This document shows, one piece after another, positions 1 through 8,382 of a stretch of 64,000 nucleotides of DNA (its first letter is position 1; every line of letters begins with the position of its first letter). A model generated the notes under the pieces. The model saw only the letters and a program-made list of their open reading frames with translations. It searched no databases and was not told the DNA's origin. Location of the stretch: the NCBI RefSeq assembly GCF_001984195.1, contig NZ_MTQN01000011.1, forward strand, positions 248,001-312,000. Direction: 5' to 3'. The stretch is from Kribbella sp. ALI-6-A. GTDB taxonomy: Bacteria > Actinomycetota > Actinomycetes > Propionibacteriales > Kribbellaceae. The translations under genes and the position numbers were made by a program.

Positions 1-1273
1 TGGCCGCGTTGATCGCCGCGCTGCCTGCGCCGAGCCGGTGGACGCCGTCGGACCCGGCAACCAGCTTCGGGTCCAGCCGTTCGAAGCCTGACGACGGCAG
101 GTTCCCGTTCGCCGCCGACCCCCAGACGATGTTGCCCGCCCAGGTGATCCCCTGCTGGTACGGCATGTCGACCAACGGATCACCGTCGCCGACCAGCAGG
201 TTGTCGGCGATCCGGCAGCCCAGCGGCGCCAGCGACCGCTGGCTCTCCCCCACCAGTGCCTGGCCGTTGTTCCGCAGGGTGTTCAGCACGATCGTCACCC
301 GGTCGGGCGCGTCGTTGCCCTTCCGCGAATCCGACGACTCCCCGTCGAAGTGGTCACGGACCGACCCGCTGCCGAGCACGATCCCGGCGCCGGCGACTCC
401 ACCGACGTAGTTGTTCACGACCAGATGGTCGTTGCCGTAGATCCGGATCCCGTTGCCCCCGGCCAGCACATGGTTGCCCTCGACCCGGTTGTCGTTGCCT
501 TGCCGCAGCACGATCCCGCCCGTCGACGAGCGCAGCGTGTTGTACCGGACGACGTTGCCGGACGACTTCACCGAGATCGCCTCGGGATCGCCGTTCACCC
601 GCTCGAACAGGTTGTACTCCACCGTCGCACCGGCGTCGCTGAGCGCCCGGCTGCTGACGCCGAGCCGGAGCGGTTCACCGCCGTTCAAGCCGGTGAAGCT
701 GTGGTCGCGGAAGTGGTTGCGCAGGATGTGCGTGCGCTGCGCCATCGCATCGCCGGACGGTCCGTCGATCACCAGGTAAGAACCCGCCGTCGACTTGTCG
801 TGAAACACGTTGCGGTCGACCTTCGCGTCGTCGCCGCGGACGACCACCCAGTGCCCGGTCGACGCAGCCAGCGCGAAGTCGTTGCGGGTCAGCCGGATCC
901 GCTGGCAGCTGGCCGGGATCTCCAGCGTCGAGCTCTGCTTCAAGACGAACCCGCTGATCTCGACGTACGACGAGTTCGCCAGCACGAAGCTGTGCGGGCC
1001 GGTGAGCGTCACGCCGCCACGGCTCTCGGCGACGATCGAGATCGGCGCGGAGCTGGTGCCGCGCCGGCCGCTGATCGTGATCGGCGCGCCGGACGGTACG
1101 GCGTACGAGCCGTTCGCGAGCACGATCCGGCTGCCGGGGGTGGCGCTGTCGATCGCCTGCTGGAGCTGGGCGAGCGAGGTGACGGTGGCGGTGGATCCTG
1201 CGAAGGCGTCGGCGGGTCGGGACAGGACTACGGCAGCGGCGAGGCCACCCGCCAAGAAGGTGCGACGGTGCAT
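1..1273 (-). CDS. Secreted polysaccharide lyase family 6 (PL6), partial at left edge
   Basis: A PL6 lyase, a right-handed beta-helix enzyme that cleaves uronate-containing polysaccharides by beta-elimination; the family includes alginate lyases and chondroitinase B. 424 residues are visible and the C-terminus lies outside the window. It starts MHRRTFLAGG, a twin-arginine-type export signal. Active-site candidates are Glu231 in GDPEAIS, Lys236 in SVKS and Arg257 in LRQGN; Lys and Arg are 21 apart, as in chondroitinase B (Lys250/Arg271). The SD AGGAG (1280-1284) sits 6 bases before the ATG and overlaps the tip of a hairpin repeat. It is a close paralogue of the lyase at 2296-3747 (by eye well over half identical), so this is a local duplication. 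The substrate cannot be told from sequence. Confidence 0.85.
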   Translation of the reverse strand, partial: MHRRTFLAGGLAAAVVLSRPADAFAGSTATVTSLAQLQQAIDSATPGSRIVLANGSYAVPSGAPITISGRRGTSSAPISIVAESRGGVTLTGPHSFVLANSSYVEISGFVLKQSSTLEIPASCQRIRLTRNDFALAASTGHWVVVRGDDAKVDRNVFHDKSTAGSYLVIDGPSGDAMAQRTHILRNHFRDHSFTGLNGGEPLRLGVSSRALSDAGATVEYNLFERVNGDPEAISVKSSGNVVRYNTLRSSTGGIVLRQGNDNRVEGNHVLAGGNGIRIYGNDHLVVNNYVGGVAGAGIVLGSGSVRDHFDGESSDSRKGNDAPDRVTIVLNTLRNNGQALVGESQRSLAPLGCRIADNLLVGDGDPLVDMPYQQGITWAGNIVWGSAANGNLPSSGFERLDPKLVAGSDGVHRLGAGSAAINAA

Positions 1274-1283
1274 GAGGAACTCC

Positions 1284-1450
1284 TAGGGTGGGTCTCCCGG
1301 TTCCGCGCCGTAGCGAGCAGGTGCCCGGTGCGGTGGCTCGGTGTGCGGGGGACGAGGTTGCGATGCGAAGCATCGTGGCCTTGGCACCCGTGCAGCGAGA
1401 TGCCGTGCCGGGTGCCGCGCAGTAGGCGGGGAATCGGGAGACCCGCCCTA
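1284..1450. repeat. Dispersed hairpin repeat, copy 1 (167 bp)
   Basis: An element with 21-base terminal inverted repeats (1284-1304 and 1430-1450), both ending in TAG/CTA: 19 Watson-Crick pairs plus two G-T pairs. The interior shares long stretches with copy 2 at 49785-49886 (for example GCCGTAGCGAGCAGGTG and CGCGCAGTAGGCGG) but carries about 65 extra bases, including a small hairpin CGATGC-GAA-GCATCG. The right tip CTA (1448-1450) is the stop codon of the AraC gene. The left tip overlaps the SD of the first PL6 gene. It may be a transcription terminator, a REP-like structure or a non-autonomous mobile element. Confidence 0.8.
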
Positions 1451-2299
1451 GCTGTTGGGGCGGTACAGCTTTCGGTATTCGCTCGGGGTGACCGAGCTGA
1501 CCTGGCGGAAGACCTTCGAGAAGTACGACTGGTCCATACCGACGGCCGCGGCGATCTCCTCCATCGGCCGGGACGTCGAGGCGAGCTCGCGCTGGGCCCA
1601 CTCGATCCGGGCCCGCTTGATGTACTGCTTGGGCGACAGCCCGAACTCCGCCCGGAAGTACCGGATGAAGCTGGGCTGGTCCTGACCGAACTGCGCCGCC
1701 AGCTCCTCCACGGTCAGCGAATTGCCGAGGTTCGCCTGGATGTACTCGACGACGTCGGATTCGCTCGTCTGCTGCGGGGACAGCTGGACCGTCCCGGGCG
1801 GCGCGCTGTCGAGGTAGTGGGCGAACAACGCGGTCAGCGCCGACCGCAGCCGCAGCGGGGTGGCCAGACCGGGCGGGTCCCGATCGGCCGCGCCGACCTG
1901 CTCGAACAGCGCTCCCGCCTCCTCGGGCGACTTGCTGCGGACGACGTACGGCAGGGTCAGCACCTCGCCGATGTCGCGGTCGCCGATCAAGGCGGAGAAG
2001 TGCAGCCAGTGCTTGCGATAGGTGTTGTCGCTGACTGTCTCGTACGAGATCGGCACCTCGGCCGGCAGGTAGCACAGGTCGCCGGGCTGCGGGTCGAGCA
2101 CCTGGTCCCCGACGACGAGTCGGCCTTCGCCCTCGAGGATCAAGTAGAGGCGCGAGAACGGGTCGGGCTGCAGCGGGCGGGCCCACTCTCGGTGGACCTT
2201 GGTGATCCGGGCGGCGACGACGAGGTCGAGCCGGAGCCGGTCCAGGTGAGTGCGAATCAGCTCGTCCTGCCGGGTGAGGGCGGTGCGCGGCGCGTTCAC
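1448..2299 (-). CDS. AraC-family transcriptional regulator
   Basis: A sugar-operon regulator of 283 residues, usual for the family. The N-terminal half is a cupin-type ligand-binding domain (residues about 25-110, with GEGRLVVGDQ and LDPQPGDLCYLPA). The C-terminal 100 residues hold two helix-turn-helix motifs, ending in the typical signature around MDQSYFSKVFRQ and TPSEYRK. The GTG start overlaps the upstream PL6 stop as GTGA, so it is translated with the lyase operon. Its TAG stop is supplied by the hairpin repeat downstream. By context it probably controls the lyase/fucosidase/ABC operon in response to a released sugar; the ligand is unknown. Confidence 0.9.
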   Translation of the reverse strand: MNAPRTALTRQDELIRTHLDRLRLDLVVAARITKVHREWARPLQPDPFSRLYLILEGEGRLVVGDQVLDPQPGDLCYLPAEVPISYETVSDNTYRKHWLHFSALIGDRDIGEVLTLPYVVRSKSPEEAGALFEQVGAADRDPPGLATPLRLRSALTALFAHYLDSAPPGTVQLSPQQTSESDVVEYIQANLGNSLTVEELAAQFGQDQPSFIRYFRAEFGLSPKQYIKRARIEWAQRELASTSRPMEEIAAAVGMDQSYFSKVFRQVSSVTPSEYRKLYRPNS

Positions 2300-3747
2300 G
2301 AGCTGAACGGCCCGACCTCAGCCGCGGTCAGCGGTCCCCACGCGGGCCGGCGCCGGGAGTATTCGTCCGCGCCGACGTCCGCCCGTCCGTGCCGCTGGTC
2401 GCCGTCGAGATCGACCTCGACCCCCGGGTACCAGCGGGTGGCCGCGTTGATCGCCGGGCTGCGCTCCGTCAGCCGCCGTACGCCGTCCGGTCCCGGCGCC
2501 AGGCGCGGATCGATCCGCGTGTACGCCGTACCGGGTGCGTTGCCGTCGGCGGCCGCGCCCCAGGTGAGGTTGCCGCCCCACTCGATGCCGTCCGGATACG
2601 GCATGTCGATCAACTGTCCTGTGTCGCCCACCAGGAGATTGTCGGTGATCGCGCAACCCAGCGGCGGCAGCGTGCGGTGACTTTCGCCGACGATGCCCGC
2701 GCCGCAGTCGAGAATCGTGTTCAAACCGATCCGGACCCCGTCGGGCGCGTCGTTGCCGCGGCGGGACTCCGCGGACTCGCCCGGGAAGTGGTCGCGGATC
2801 GAGCCGCTGCCGAGCACGATCCCGGCGCCGTCGATCCGTTCGAGGTAGTTGTTCACGATCAGGTGGTCGTTGCCGTAGATCCGGATCCCGTTGCCTCCGG
2901 CCAGCAGATAGTTGCCCTCGACCCGATTGCCGTTGCCGTGCCGCAGCACGATGCCGCCGACGCTGTCGCGAATCGTGTTGCGCCGGATCACGTTGCCCGA
3001 CGACTTGACCGAGATCGCCTCGGGGTCACCGTGGGCGCGCTCGAACAGGTTCAGTTCGATCACCGCGCCGGCCTTCGACAGGGCCCGCGGGCTGACCCCG
3101 AGTCGGATCGGCTCACCGCCGTTGCTGCCGGTGAAGCTGTGGTCGCGGAAGTGGTTGCGCGCGACGTACACGCCCTGGGCCATCGCGCTGGTGCCCGCGC
3201 CCTCGATGCCGAGGTAGACGCCGAGCGTGGACTTGCCGTGCCAGACGTTCCGCACGATCGTGCTGTGGTCGGCCCGGACCATCACCCAGTGCAGACCCTC
3301 GAGGACGGCCAGCTGGAAGTCGTTGTTGCTGAGCCTGATCCGCCGGCAGTCCGGTGGCAGGTCGAGCGTCGTGCTCTGCTGGAAGACGAACCCGCTGATG
3401 GTCAGGTCGGAGGAACTGCTCAGGACGAAGCTCTGCTCGCCGGTGAGCGTCACGCCCCCGCACGACTCGGCGCGCACGGTGATCGGGCGGCGGCGGCTTC
3501 CTCGCTTGCCGGTGATCGCGATCGGTTCCGTGACGTTGTAGGTCCCGTCGGCCAGGGCGATGACACTGCCGGGCACCGCACGGGCAATTGCCTCGCGAAG
3601 CTCTTCGAGCGAGTGAACCAGGTCCCCGTGAGGGCCAAGGGAGGCAGGCGGGGCGCCGTGGGCAGGCGTGAGACCGAGGGCGCCGCTGCCGGCCATCCCG
3701 GCTGCGGTGGCGGTGGCGGTGGCGGTCAGGAAGGTTCTTCGATTCAT
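2296..3747 (-). CDS. Secreted polysaccharide lyase family 6 (PL6)
   Basis: A complete PL6 lyase of 483 residues, exported and acting on extracellular polysaccharide. The signal MNRRTFLTA is of twin-arginine type and is followed by an alternating Thr-Ala stretch, encoded by a GGCGGT hexanucleotide repeat near 3704-3726, and then an alanine-rich cleavage region. Beta-helix repeats fill residues 60-400. Catalytic candidates are Glu243 in GDPEAIS, Lys248 in SVKS and Arg269 in LRHGN, almost the same numbers as Glu243, Lys250 and Arg271 of chondroitinase B. The start is the ATG 13 bases after the fucosidase stop. It is a paralogue of the partial lyase at 1-1273. Alginate, dermatan or another uronan are all possible substrates. 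Confidence 0.87.
   Translation of the reverse strand: MNRRTFLTATATATAAGMAGSGALGLTPAHGAPPASLGPHGDLVHSLEELREAIARAVPGSVIALADGTYNVTEPIAITGKRGSRRRPITVRAESCGGVTLTGEQSFVLSSSSDLTISGFVFQQSTTLDLPPDCRRIRLSNNDFQLAVLEGLHWVMVRADHSTIVRNVWHGKSTLGVYLGIEGAGTSAMAQGVYVARNHFRDHSFTGSNGGEPIRLGVSPRALSKAGAVIELNLFERAHGDPEAISVKSSGNVIRRNTIRDSVGGIVLRHGNGNRVEGNYLLAGGNGIRIYGNDHLIVNNYLERIDGAGIVLGSGSIRDHFPGESAESRRGNDAPDGVRIGLNTILDCGAGIVGESHRTLPPLGCAITDNLLVGDTGQLIDMPYPDGIEWGGNLTWGAAADGNAPGTAYTRIDPRLAPGPDGVRRLTERSPAINAATRWYPGVEVDLDGDQRHGRADVGADEYSRRRPAWGPLTAAEVGPFSS
3704..3726. repeat. Hexanucleotide repeat (GGCGGT)n in lyase signal peptide
   Basis: Nearly four tandem copies of GGCGGT lie inside the PL6 signal sequence and encode alternating Thr-Ala after the twin-arginine motif. 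Gain or loss of a unit would change signal length by two residues without breaking the frame. Confidence 0.6.
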
Positions 3748-3760
3748 GAGTTCCTCCGAA

Positions 3761-5014
3761 TCAACGGGGCGGAATGAGGAACAGCTCGATGACCGGGACC
3801 GCGACGTCGGGTCGGCGGACGGGGAGCTGAAGGGTGAGAGTGCCCGGCGGCTGAGCACCGGGGCGGGTGTTCTCGGCCGCGCGGGCCGGGTCGTGCTCGA
3901 CGAGCTGGATCTCGGACGCGTCCGACAGCAGTTGGGCGTAGCTGACCTTCCCGGCCAGCCCCGGCAGGTGCACGTGTTGGAAGGGCCAGCTGAACAGATG
4001 CAGGTAGAGCCGGTCCCCGTTCTGCGTGTATCGGCAGTCAGTGGGCGGCTGGTACCGAGAGGCACCGCAGCCGCGGATCGAGCGCTCGTGCAGCCGCATC
4101 CACTGCCCGATCGCGGCCAGCCGGGTCTCCGCCTCGGGATCGATCAGCCCTCGCGCGGTCGGACCGACGTTCAGCAGCAGGTTGCCGTCCTTGGACACAC
4201 CGTCGACGAGCATCCGGACCAGCAGCTCGGGACTCTTGTAGTCGACGTTGTTCCGGTCGTAGCCCCAACTCCCGTTCAGCGTCTGACACGCCTCCCAGGC
4301 GACCGGCAGCGGACCGGACGGCTGGTACTGCTCCGGCGTCACGAAGTCCCCCGGCAAGCCGGTCCGGTCGTTGACCAGGAGGTCCGGCTGCAACTCGCGC
4401 ACCATCGCCAGCAACTCCTGCGCGCCCCAGTCCTCGGCGCCCTTGCCGCCCCACGTGTCCGGGCGGCCGGAGTACGAGAAGTCGAAGAACAGGTAGTCGA
4501 TCGGTCCGAAGCCGGTCAGCAACTCGCGGACCTGGCCGTGCAGGTACTCCTGGTACGCCGCGATGTCGCGCGGCGCCTGGTGTGTCTCTTCGTCGTCGCG
4601 CTGCGGGTGCAACCCGTCGATCGGGAACTGCGGATGGTGCCAGTCGATCAGCGAGTGGTAGAACCCGACCTTCAGCCCTTCCGCCCGGCAAGCCGCCACG
4701 AACGGCTCGACCAGATCCCGCCCGTACGGTGTGTTCGTCACCTTGTAGTCGGTGAGCGCGCTGTCCCACAGGCAGAACCCGTCATGGTGCTTGGTCGTCA
4801 GTACGACGTACCGCATGCCCGCCGCACGCGCCGTCCGCGCCCACTCGCGCGGATCGTAGAGATCCGGGTCGAAGCGCTCGAAGTACCGCTGGTAGGTGAC
4901 GTCGGTCATCCGCTCGCGGTTCTTCACCCATTCGTGCCGGGCCGCCAGCGAGTACAGCCCCCAGTGCACGAACATCCCGAACCGCTCGCGCCGGAACCAC
5001 TCCATGCCCGTCAT
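3761..5014 (-). CDS. Alpha-L-fucosidase, glycoside hydrolase family 29
   Basis: Releases terminal alpha-L-fucose from oligosaccharides by a retaining mechanism. 417 residues cover the GH29 catalytic barrel. Family landmarks are FGMFVHWGLYS near the start, TTKHHDGFCLWDS (about 73-85), VGFYHSLIDWHHP (116-128) and DYLFFDFSYSG (173-183), where Asp178 is the likely nucleophile. A beta-sandwich-like tail follows. There is no signal peptide, so it probably acts inside the cell on imported oligosaccharides. The ATG at 5014 overlaps the permease stop as ATGA; a second in-frame ATG is at 5005. The gene lies between an ABC importer and a PL6 lyase, implying a fucosylated, uronate-bearing target. Confidence 0.9.
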   Translation of the reverse strand: MTGMEWFRRERFGMFVHWGLYSLAARHEWVKNRERMTDVTYQRYFERFDPDLYDPREWARTARAAGMRYVVLTTKHHDGFCLWDSALTDYKVTNTPYGRDLVEPFVAACRAEGLKVGFYHSLIDWHHPQFPIDGLHPQRDDEETHQAPRDIAAYQEYLHGQVRELLTGFGPIDYLFFDFSYSGRPDTWGGKGAEDWGAQELLAMVRELQPDLLVNDRTGLPGDFVTPEQYQPSGPLPVAWEACQTLNGSWGYDRNNVDYKSPELLVRMLVDGVSKDGNLLLNVGPTARGLIDPEAETRLAAIGQWMRLHERSIRGCGASRYQPPTDCRYTQNGDRLYLHLFSWPFQHVHLPGLAGKVSYAQLLSDASEIQLVEHDPARAAENTRPGAQPPGTLTLQLPVRRPDVAVPVIELFLIPPR

Positions 5015-5877
5015 CCCTTCAACGCCCCCGAGGTCAGTCCCCGCGCGAAGGACCGCTGGAAGAGCAGGAACACCACCACCGACGGCAGCAGCGCCAGCAA
5101 CGACGCGGCCAGCACGACGCCGGGCGTCACCACGGGGTCGATCCGCAGGGTCCGCAGCGCGAGCGGCAACGTGTACGCCGAGGAGTCCGTTGCCACCAGC
5201 AACGGCAGCAAGTACTGGTCCCAGATCATCGTGAAGCCGAACACCCCGATCACACCGAGCGCGGGCTTGCACAGCGGCAGGATGATCTGGGCGAAGATCC
5301 GCAGCTCACCGGCGCCGTCGATCCGGGCCGCCTCCTCGAGCTCGCGCGGCACGTCCTTCATGAACTCGGTCATCACCAGGATCGAGAACGCCCAGGCGCC
5401 GAGCGGCACGATCATGCCGGCCAGCGTGCCCATCAGGTTGAGGTGCAGCAGCGGCAGATCACCCAGTACGAGTGTCAGCGGCAGCGCGAGAATCTCCTCG
5501 GGCAGCATCATCGTGGCCAGGATCGCGACCATCACCAGCGTCATCAGCGGGAACACCTTGCGGGCCAGCGCGTACCCGGCCAGCACCGACACCGCGACCT
5601 GCAGCAGCAGTCCGAAGCCGACCACGAAAAACGAGTTCAGCAGGTAGCGCAGTACGCCGTGGTCGAACGCGATCCGGAAGTTGTCCAGCGTCGGACGGCG
5701 CGGGATCACGCTCAGCTGCGTCGGGTCCGACACGTGGTTGAAGGAGCTGACCAGCAAGGCGAGCAACGGGCCCGCGAAGACGACGAACAGCCCGGTGTAG
5801 ACGGCGGCCTTGATCAGCTTCGCGCCGGCGCCTGTGCGTTCGGTCAGGCCGAGTGCGGTTTCGGTCGCGGCGCTCAT
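5011..5877 (-). CDS. Sugar ABC transporter permease (MalG/CUT1 type)
   Basis: Inner-membrane subunit of a carbohydrate importer, 288 residues. About six membrane segments are visible, including LIKAAVYTGLFVVFAGPLLA and VVFLLFQRSF near the C-terminus. The cytoplasmic EAA loop, which contacts the ATPase, reads ELEEAARIDGAGELRIF with the conserved EAA..DGA and a following ILPLCKPAL. Overlaps of ATGA type exist on both sides. No ATPase gene is in this operon, so, as in many actinobacterial CUT1 systems, a shared MsiK-like ATPase elsewhere probably drives it (inference). Confidence 0.92.
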   Translation of the reverse strand: MSAATETALGLTERTGAGAKLIKAAVYTGLFVVFAGPLLALLVSSFNHVSDPTQLSVIPRRPTLDNFRIAFDHGVLRYLLNSFFVVGFGLLLQVAVSVLAGYALARKVFPLMTLVMVAILATMMLPEEILALPLTLVLGDLPLLHLNLMGTLAGMIVPLGAWAFSILVMTEFMKDVPRELEEAARIDGAGELRIFAQIILPLCKPALGVIGVFGFTMIWDQYLLPLLVATDSSAYTLPLALRTLRIDPVVTPGVVLAASLLALLPSVVVFLLFQRSFARGLTSGALKG

Positions 5878-6854
5878 GCGGCTCTCCTCCTGCGCAGCAG
5901 TTGCACGGACACGGTCAGGACGAGCGTCGCGACGAACAGCAGGACCGCGCCGGCCGAGCCGACACCGAGCCGGTTCTGCTCCAGGCCGAGCTTGTAGATC
6001 AGCGTCATCACGACCTCGGTGGAGCCGTTCGGTCCGCCGTTGGTGAGCAGGAAGACCTCGGTGAAGCTCCGGAAACCGCGGACGGCGGCGAGCACGAACA
6101 GGATCGCGAACACCGGCCGCAGCCCGGGCAGCGTGACGTGCAGGATCCGCTGCCGGGTCGAGGCGCCGTCCACCGTCGCCGCCTCGTACAGGCCGCGGTC
6201 GATCCCGGCCAGGCCGGCGAGGAAGATCATCATGTCGTACGGCGCACCACGCCAGATGCCGGTGACAACGATCGAGGCGAGCGAGCTGTCCGGGTGGTTG
6301 ATGAACCCCGAAGGGCCCAGCCCGACCAGGCCGATCACCTGGTTCATCAGGCCGTCGGCGGTCGGGTGGTACATGATCCGCCACAACTCCGCGACCACCG
6401 CCAGCGGCACGACCACCGGCAGGAACGCCGCCGACCGGATGAAGCTGAGCTTGCGCGTCTGCCCCTCGACCAGCAACGCCAGCCCGAACCCGAGCACCAT
6501 CGACCCGAACGTCTGCCCCACCGCCAGCACGACCGTGTTCCAGGCCGCCGACCGGAATCCCTCCGATCCCAGGATCTCGCTGTAGTTCGCGGCGCCGACC
6601 CAGGTGTTGCCGAGATAGGGCTTCACGTCCTGCACGGACATCGAGATGGCCTGCGCCATCGGGATGAACTTGAAGTACAGGAAGAGGATCAGCGCAGGCG
6701 CGAGGAACGCCCACGGGATCCACCACCGCCCACTCCGGCGGCGGTCGACCCGCCCGGCCACGCCAGCCGAGCGACGCTTCCCGCCGGCGCCGTCCGCTCT
6801 TTCCCCACCCACCACCTGTTGCGACACCGAAGGCGTCGCCTCCTGGGTCGTCAC
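5874..6854 (-). CDS. Sugar ABC transporter permease (MalF/CUT1 type)
   Basis: Partner membrane subunit of the same importer, 326 residues. A basic N-terminal tail of about 45 residues is followed by WWIPWAFLAPALILFLYFKF as the first membrane segment; five more follow. The EAA loop reads GLYEAATVDGASTRQRIL and continues into HVTLPGLRPV. The start ATG overlaps the binding-protein stop (ATGA at 6851-6854). Confidence 0.92.
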   Translation of the reverse strand: MTTQEATPSVSQQVVGGERADGAGGKRRSAGVAGRVDRRRSGRWWIPWAFLAPALILFLYFKFIPMAQAISMSVQDVKPYLGNTWVGAANYSEILGSEGFRSAAWNTVVLAVGQTFGSMVLGFGLALLVEGQTRKLSFIRSAAFLPVVVPLAVVAELWRIMYHPTADGLMNQVIGLVGLGPSGFINHPDSSLASIVVTGIWRGAPYDMMIFLAGLAGIDRGLYEAATVDGASTRQRILHVTLPGLRPVFAILFVLAAVRGFRSFTEVFLLTNGGPNGSTEVVMTLIYKLGLEQNRLGVGSAGAVLLFVATLVLTVSVQLLRRRRAA

Positions 6855-8176
6855 GAAGCCCCGATCCCTTGCTGGCTCAACGCCTCACCCAGCGCGGTGT
6901 CCAGCTTCTTCAGCTCCGCCTCGACCGGCAGGTCGCAGTCCGCGATCAGCGCGTTGATGGTGTCCGCGGACGACTGGCGCACAGCGGTCCAGTTCGGGAT
7001 CGACGGCGCGTAGCGACCGTGCGCCCGGTACGCCTCGGCGTACACCTTCCAGCGCGGGTCGGCACGCACCGAGGAGATGTCGACGGTCTTGTTCACCGGC
7101 AGCTGCACGATGAACGCCTTCTCCCCCGCCATGCCGAGCTTCTGTCCCTCGGCCGAGATCGCAAAGCTCGCGAACGCGTCCTGCCCGGCCCGGTTCGCCG
7201 ACCCGGCCATCAGGTAGACGCTGCCGCCCTCGGCCAGCACCGTCGCGTCCTTCGGCCCGGTCGGCATCGGCACGACCTCGTACTTGTCCTTGCCGAGCGC
7301 CGAGTCGAACCGCGGCAACAGATACGGCCCGACGACGTACATCCCGGTCCGCCCGGCCTCGAAGGTCTCGTTGGTCGGCGGCGTGTCCATCGTCGCCGCG
7401 CCCGGCTGCACCACCTTCGTCGTACAGGCCAGGTCGCGGAACCACGTGGTCGCGGCCAGCGACGCCGGGGTGCTCATCGCGGGCGTGTACTTGCCGTCGG
7501 CCTGCGCGGTGATGAAGTCGCCGCCGGCTGCCCACAGGAAGTTCGAGAAGTACCACGAGGCGTAGCCACGCTTGGTCGAGCCCGGCACCGCGAGCCCGTA
7601 CGTGTCGGGTTTGCCGTTGCCGTCCGGGTCCTGAGTGGTGAACGCCTTCGCCAGCGCGCCCAGCGCCTCCCAGGAGGTCGGCACCGGCAGGCCCACCTTC
7701 TGCCGCCAGTCCTTGCGGATCAGCAGCGCGCTGGCCTGCGCCGAGTACGGGACGCCGTACGTCTTGCCGTCGCCCGCGCGCCCGGCGGCGAGCGCCGGCT
7801 CGAGCAGTTGATCGCTGCCCTTGACCGCGGCCAGGTCGACCTCACGCACGATGCCCTGGCTGACCATCGCGCCCAGCTGGGACGAGTCGTTCAGCACCAG
7901 ATCCGGAAGATCCTTCTGCGCCGCCCGCTGGGACAGCTTGGTTTCGAAGTCGTCGAAGATCGCGGTGACCTCGACCTCCTGACCGCTCGCCTTCTCGAAG
8001 GCCGCGGCCAGCTTCTTCATCCCCTTCTCGCCGTCGCCGCCGGGCGTGGTGCGGACCCACAGCTCCAGCGGCGCGGTCGGGTCCTGGGCCACCTCACCGG
8101 CGCCGGACGTGCCGCAGGCAGCCGCCACAACGGTGGTGGCCAGACCTGCGGCGACGAGTTTCCACGAGCTGCGCAT
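6851..8176 (-). CDS. Extracellular sugar-binding lipoprotein of ABC importer
   Basis: The solute-binding protein (CUT1/MalE-like) that captures the sugar outside the membrane; 441 residues. The signal MRSSWKLVAAGLATTVVAA is followed by Cys21, the expected lipid attachment site. The mature part opens with LELWVRTTPGGDGEKGMKKL, typical of this fold. The ATG at 8176 is chosen because AGGAGA lies 7 bases upstream and the signal begins there; an upstream in-frame start would add an implausible charged stretch. First gene of the polysaccharide operon, with a LacI-type operator about 60 bases upstream. Confidence 0.92.
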   Translation of the reverse strand: MRSSWKLVAAGLATTVVAAACGTSGAGEVAQDPTAPLELWVRTTPGGDGEKGMKKLAAAFEKASGQEVEVTAIFDDFETKLSQRAAQKDLPDLVLNDSSQLGAMVSQGIVREVDLAAVKGSDQLLEPALAAGRAGDGKTYGVPYSAQASALLIRKDWRQKVGLPVPTSWEALGALAKAFTTQDPDGNGKPDTYGLAVPGSTKRGYASWYFSNFLWAAGGDFITAQADGKYTPAMSTPASLAATTWFRDLACTTKVVQPGAATMDTPPTNETFEAGRTGMYVVGPYLLPRFDSALGKDKYEVVPMPTGPKDATVLAEGGSVYLMAGSANRAGQDAFASFAISAEGQKLGMAGEKAFIVQLPVNKTVDISSVRADPRWKVYAEAYRAHGRYAPSIPNWTAVRQSSADTINALIADCDLPVEAELKKLDTALGEALSQQGIGAS

Positions 8177-8237
8177 GCCGTCTTCTCCTGTCGACGAAGA
8201 GGCGAATTTGTACTTTCTGCGCCTCATTTCGTCGCAA

Positions 8238-8252
8238 GATAGCGCTTTCCAA
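8238..8252. promoter_or_regulatory. LacI-family operator candidate ahead of the sugar operon
   Basis: Read on the minus strand, TTGGAAAGCGCTATC is a near match to the GGAAAGCGCTTTCC-type palindrome with central CG used by LacI-family sugar regulators. It lies about 62 bases before the binding-protein start. No LacI gene is in the window; the local regulator is AraC type. Confidence 0.55.
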
Positions 8253-8356
8253 AGGAGCCCGTCAACGGTTCACCACGTCAGCAGCTCCCCCTGCGGGCGC
8301 TCCGTGCCCTCCAGCGCCGCGTCCGGCCGGCCGATTCGGCACACTGCCCGGGCCAC

Positions 8357-8382
8357 GGAATGTGTGGCGCGGGACGACCGTT
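8357..8382 (+). promoter_or_regulatory. Distal sigma-R-type promoter (GGAAT-N18-GTT)
   Basis: GGAAT at 8357-8361 and GTT at 8380-8382 with exactly 18 bases between match the consensus of thiol-stress sigma factor R promoters of actinobacteria. It points toward rbpA, 250 bases away. An ATG nine bases after GTT opens a 9-codon reading frame ending in Cys. Confidence 0.5.

Noticed and set aside
675-2186. Long minus-strand open frame across the AraC gene and first PL6 gene
   Set aside because: Arg/Pro/Ala-rich shadow of two recognised genes in other frames, crossing the hairpin repeat.
350-2680. Long plus-strand open frame opposite the PL6 and AraC genes
   Set aside because: Antisense shadow typical of high-GC DNA; its Asp/Val/Arg-rich composition matches no family.
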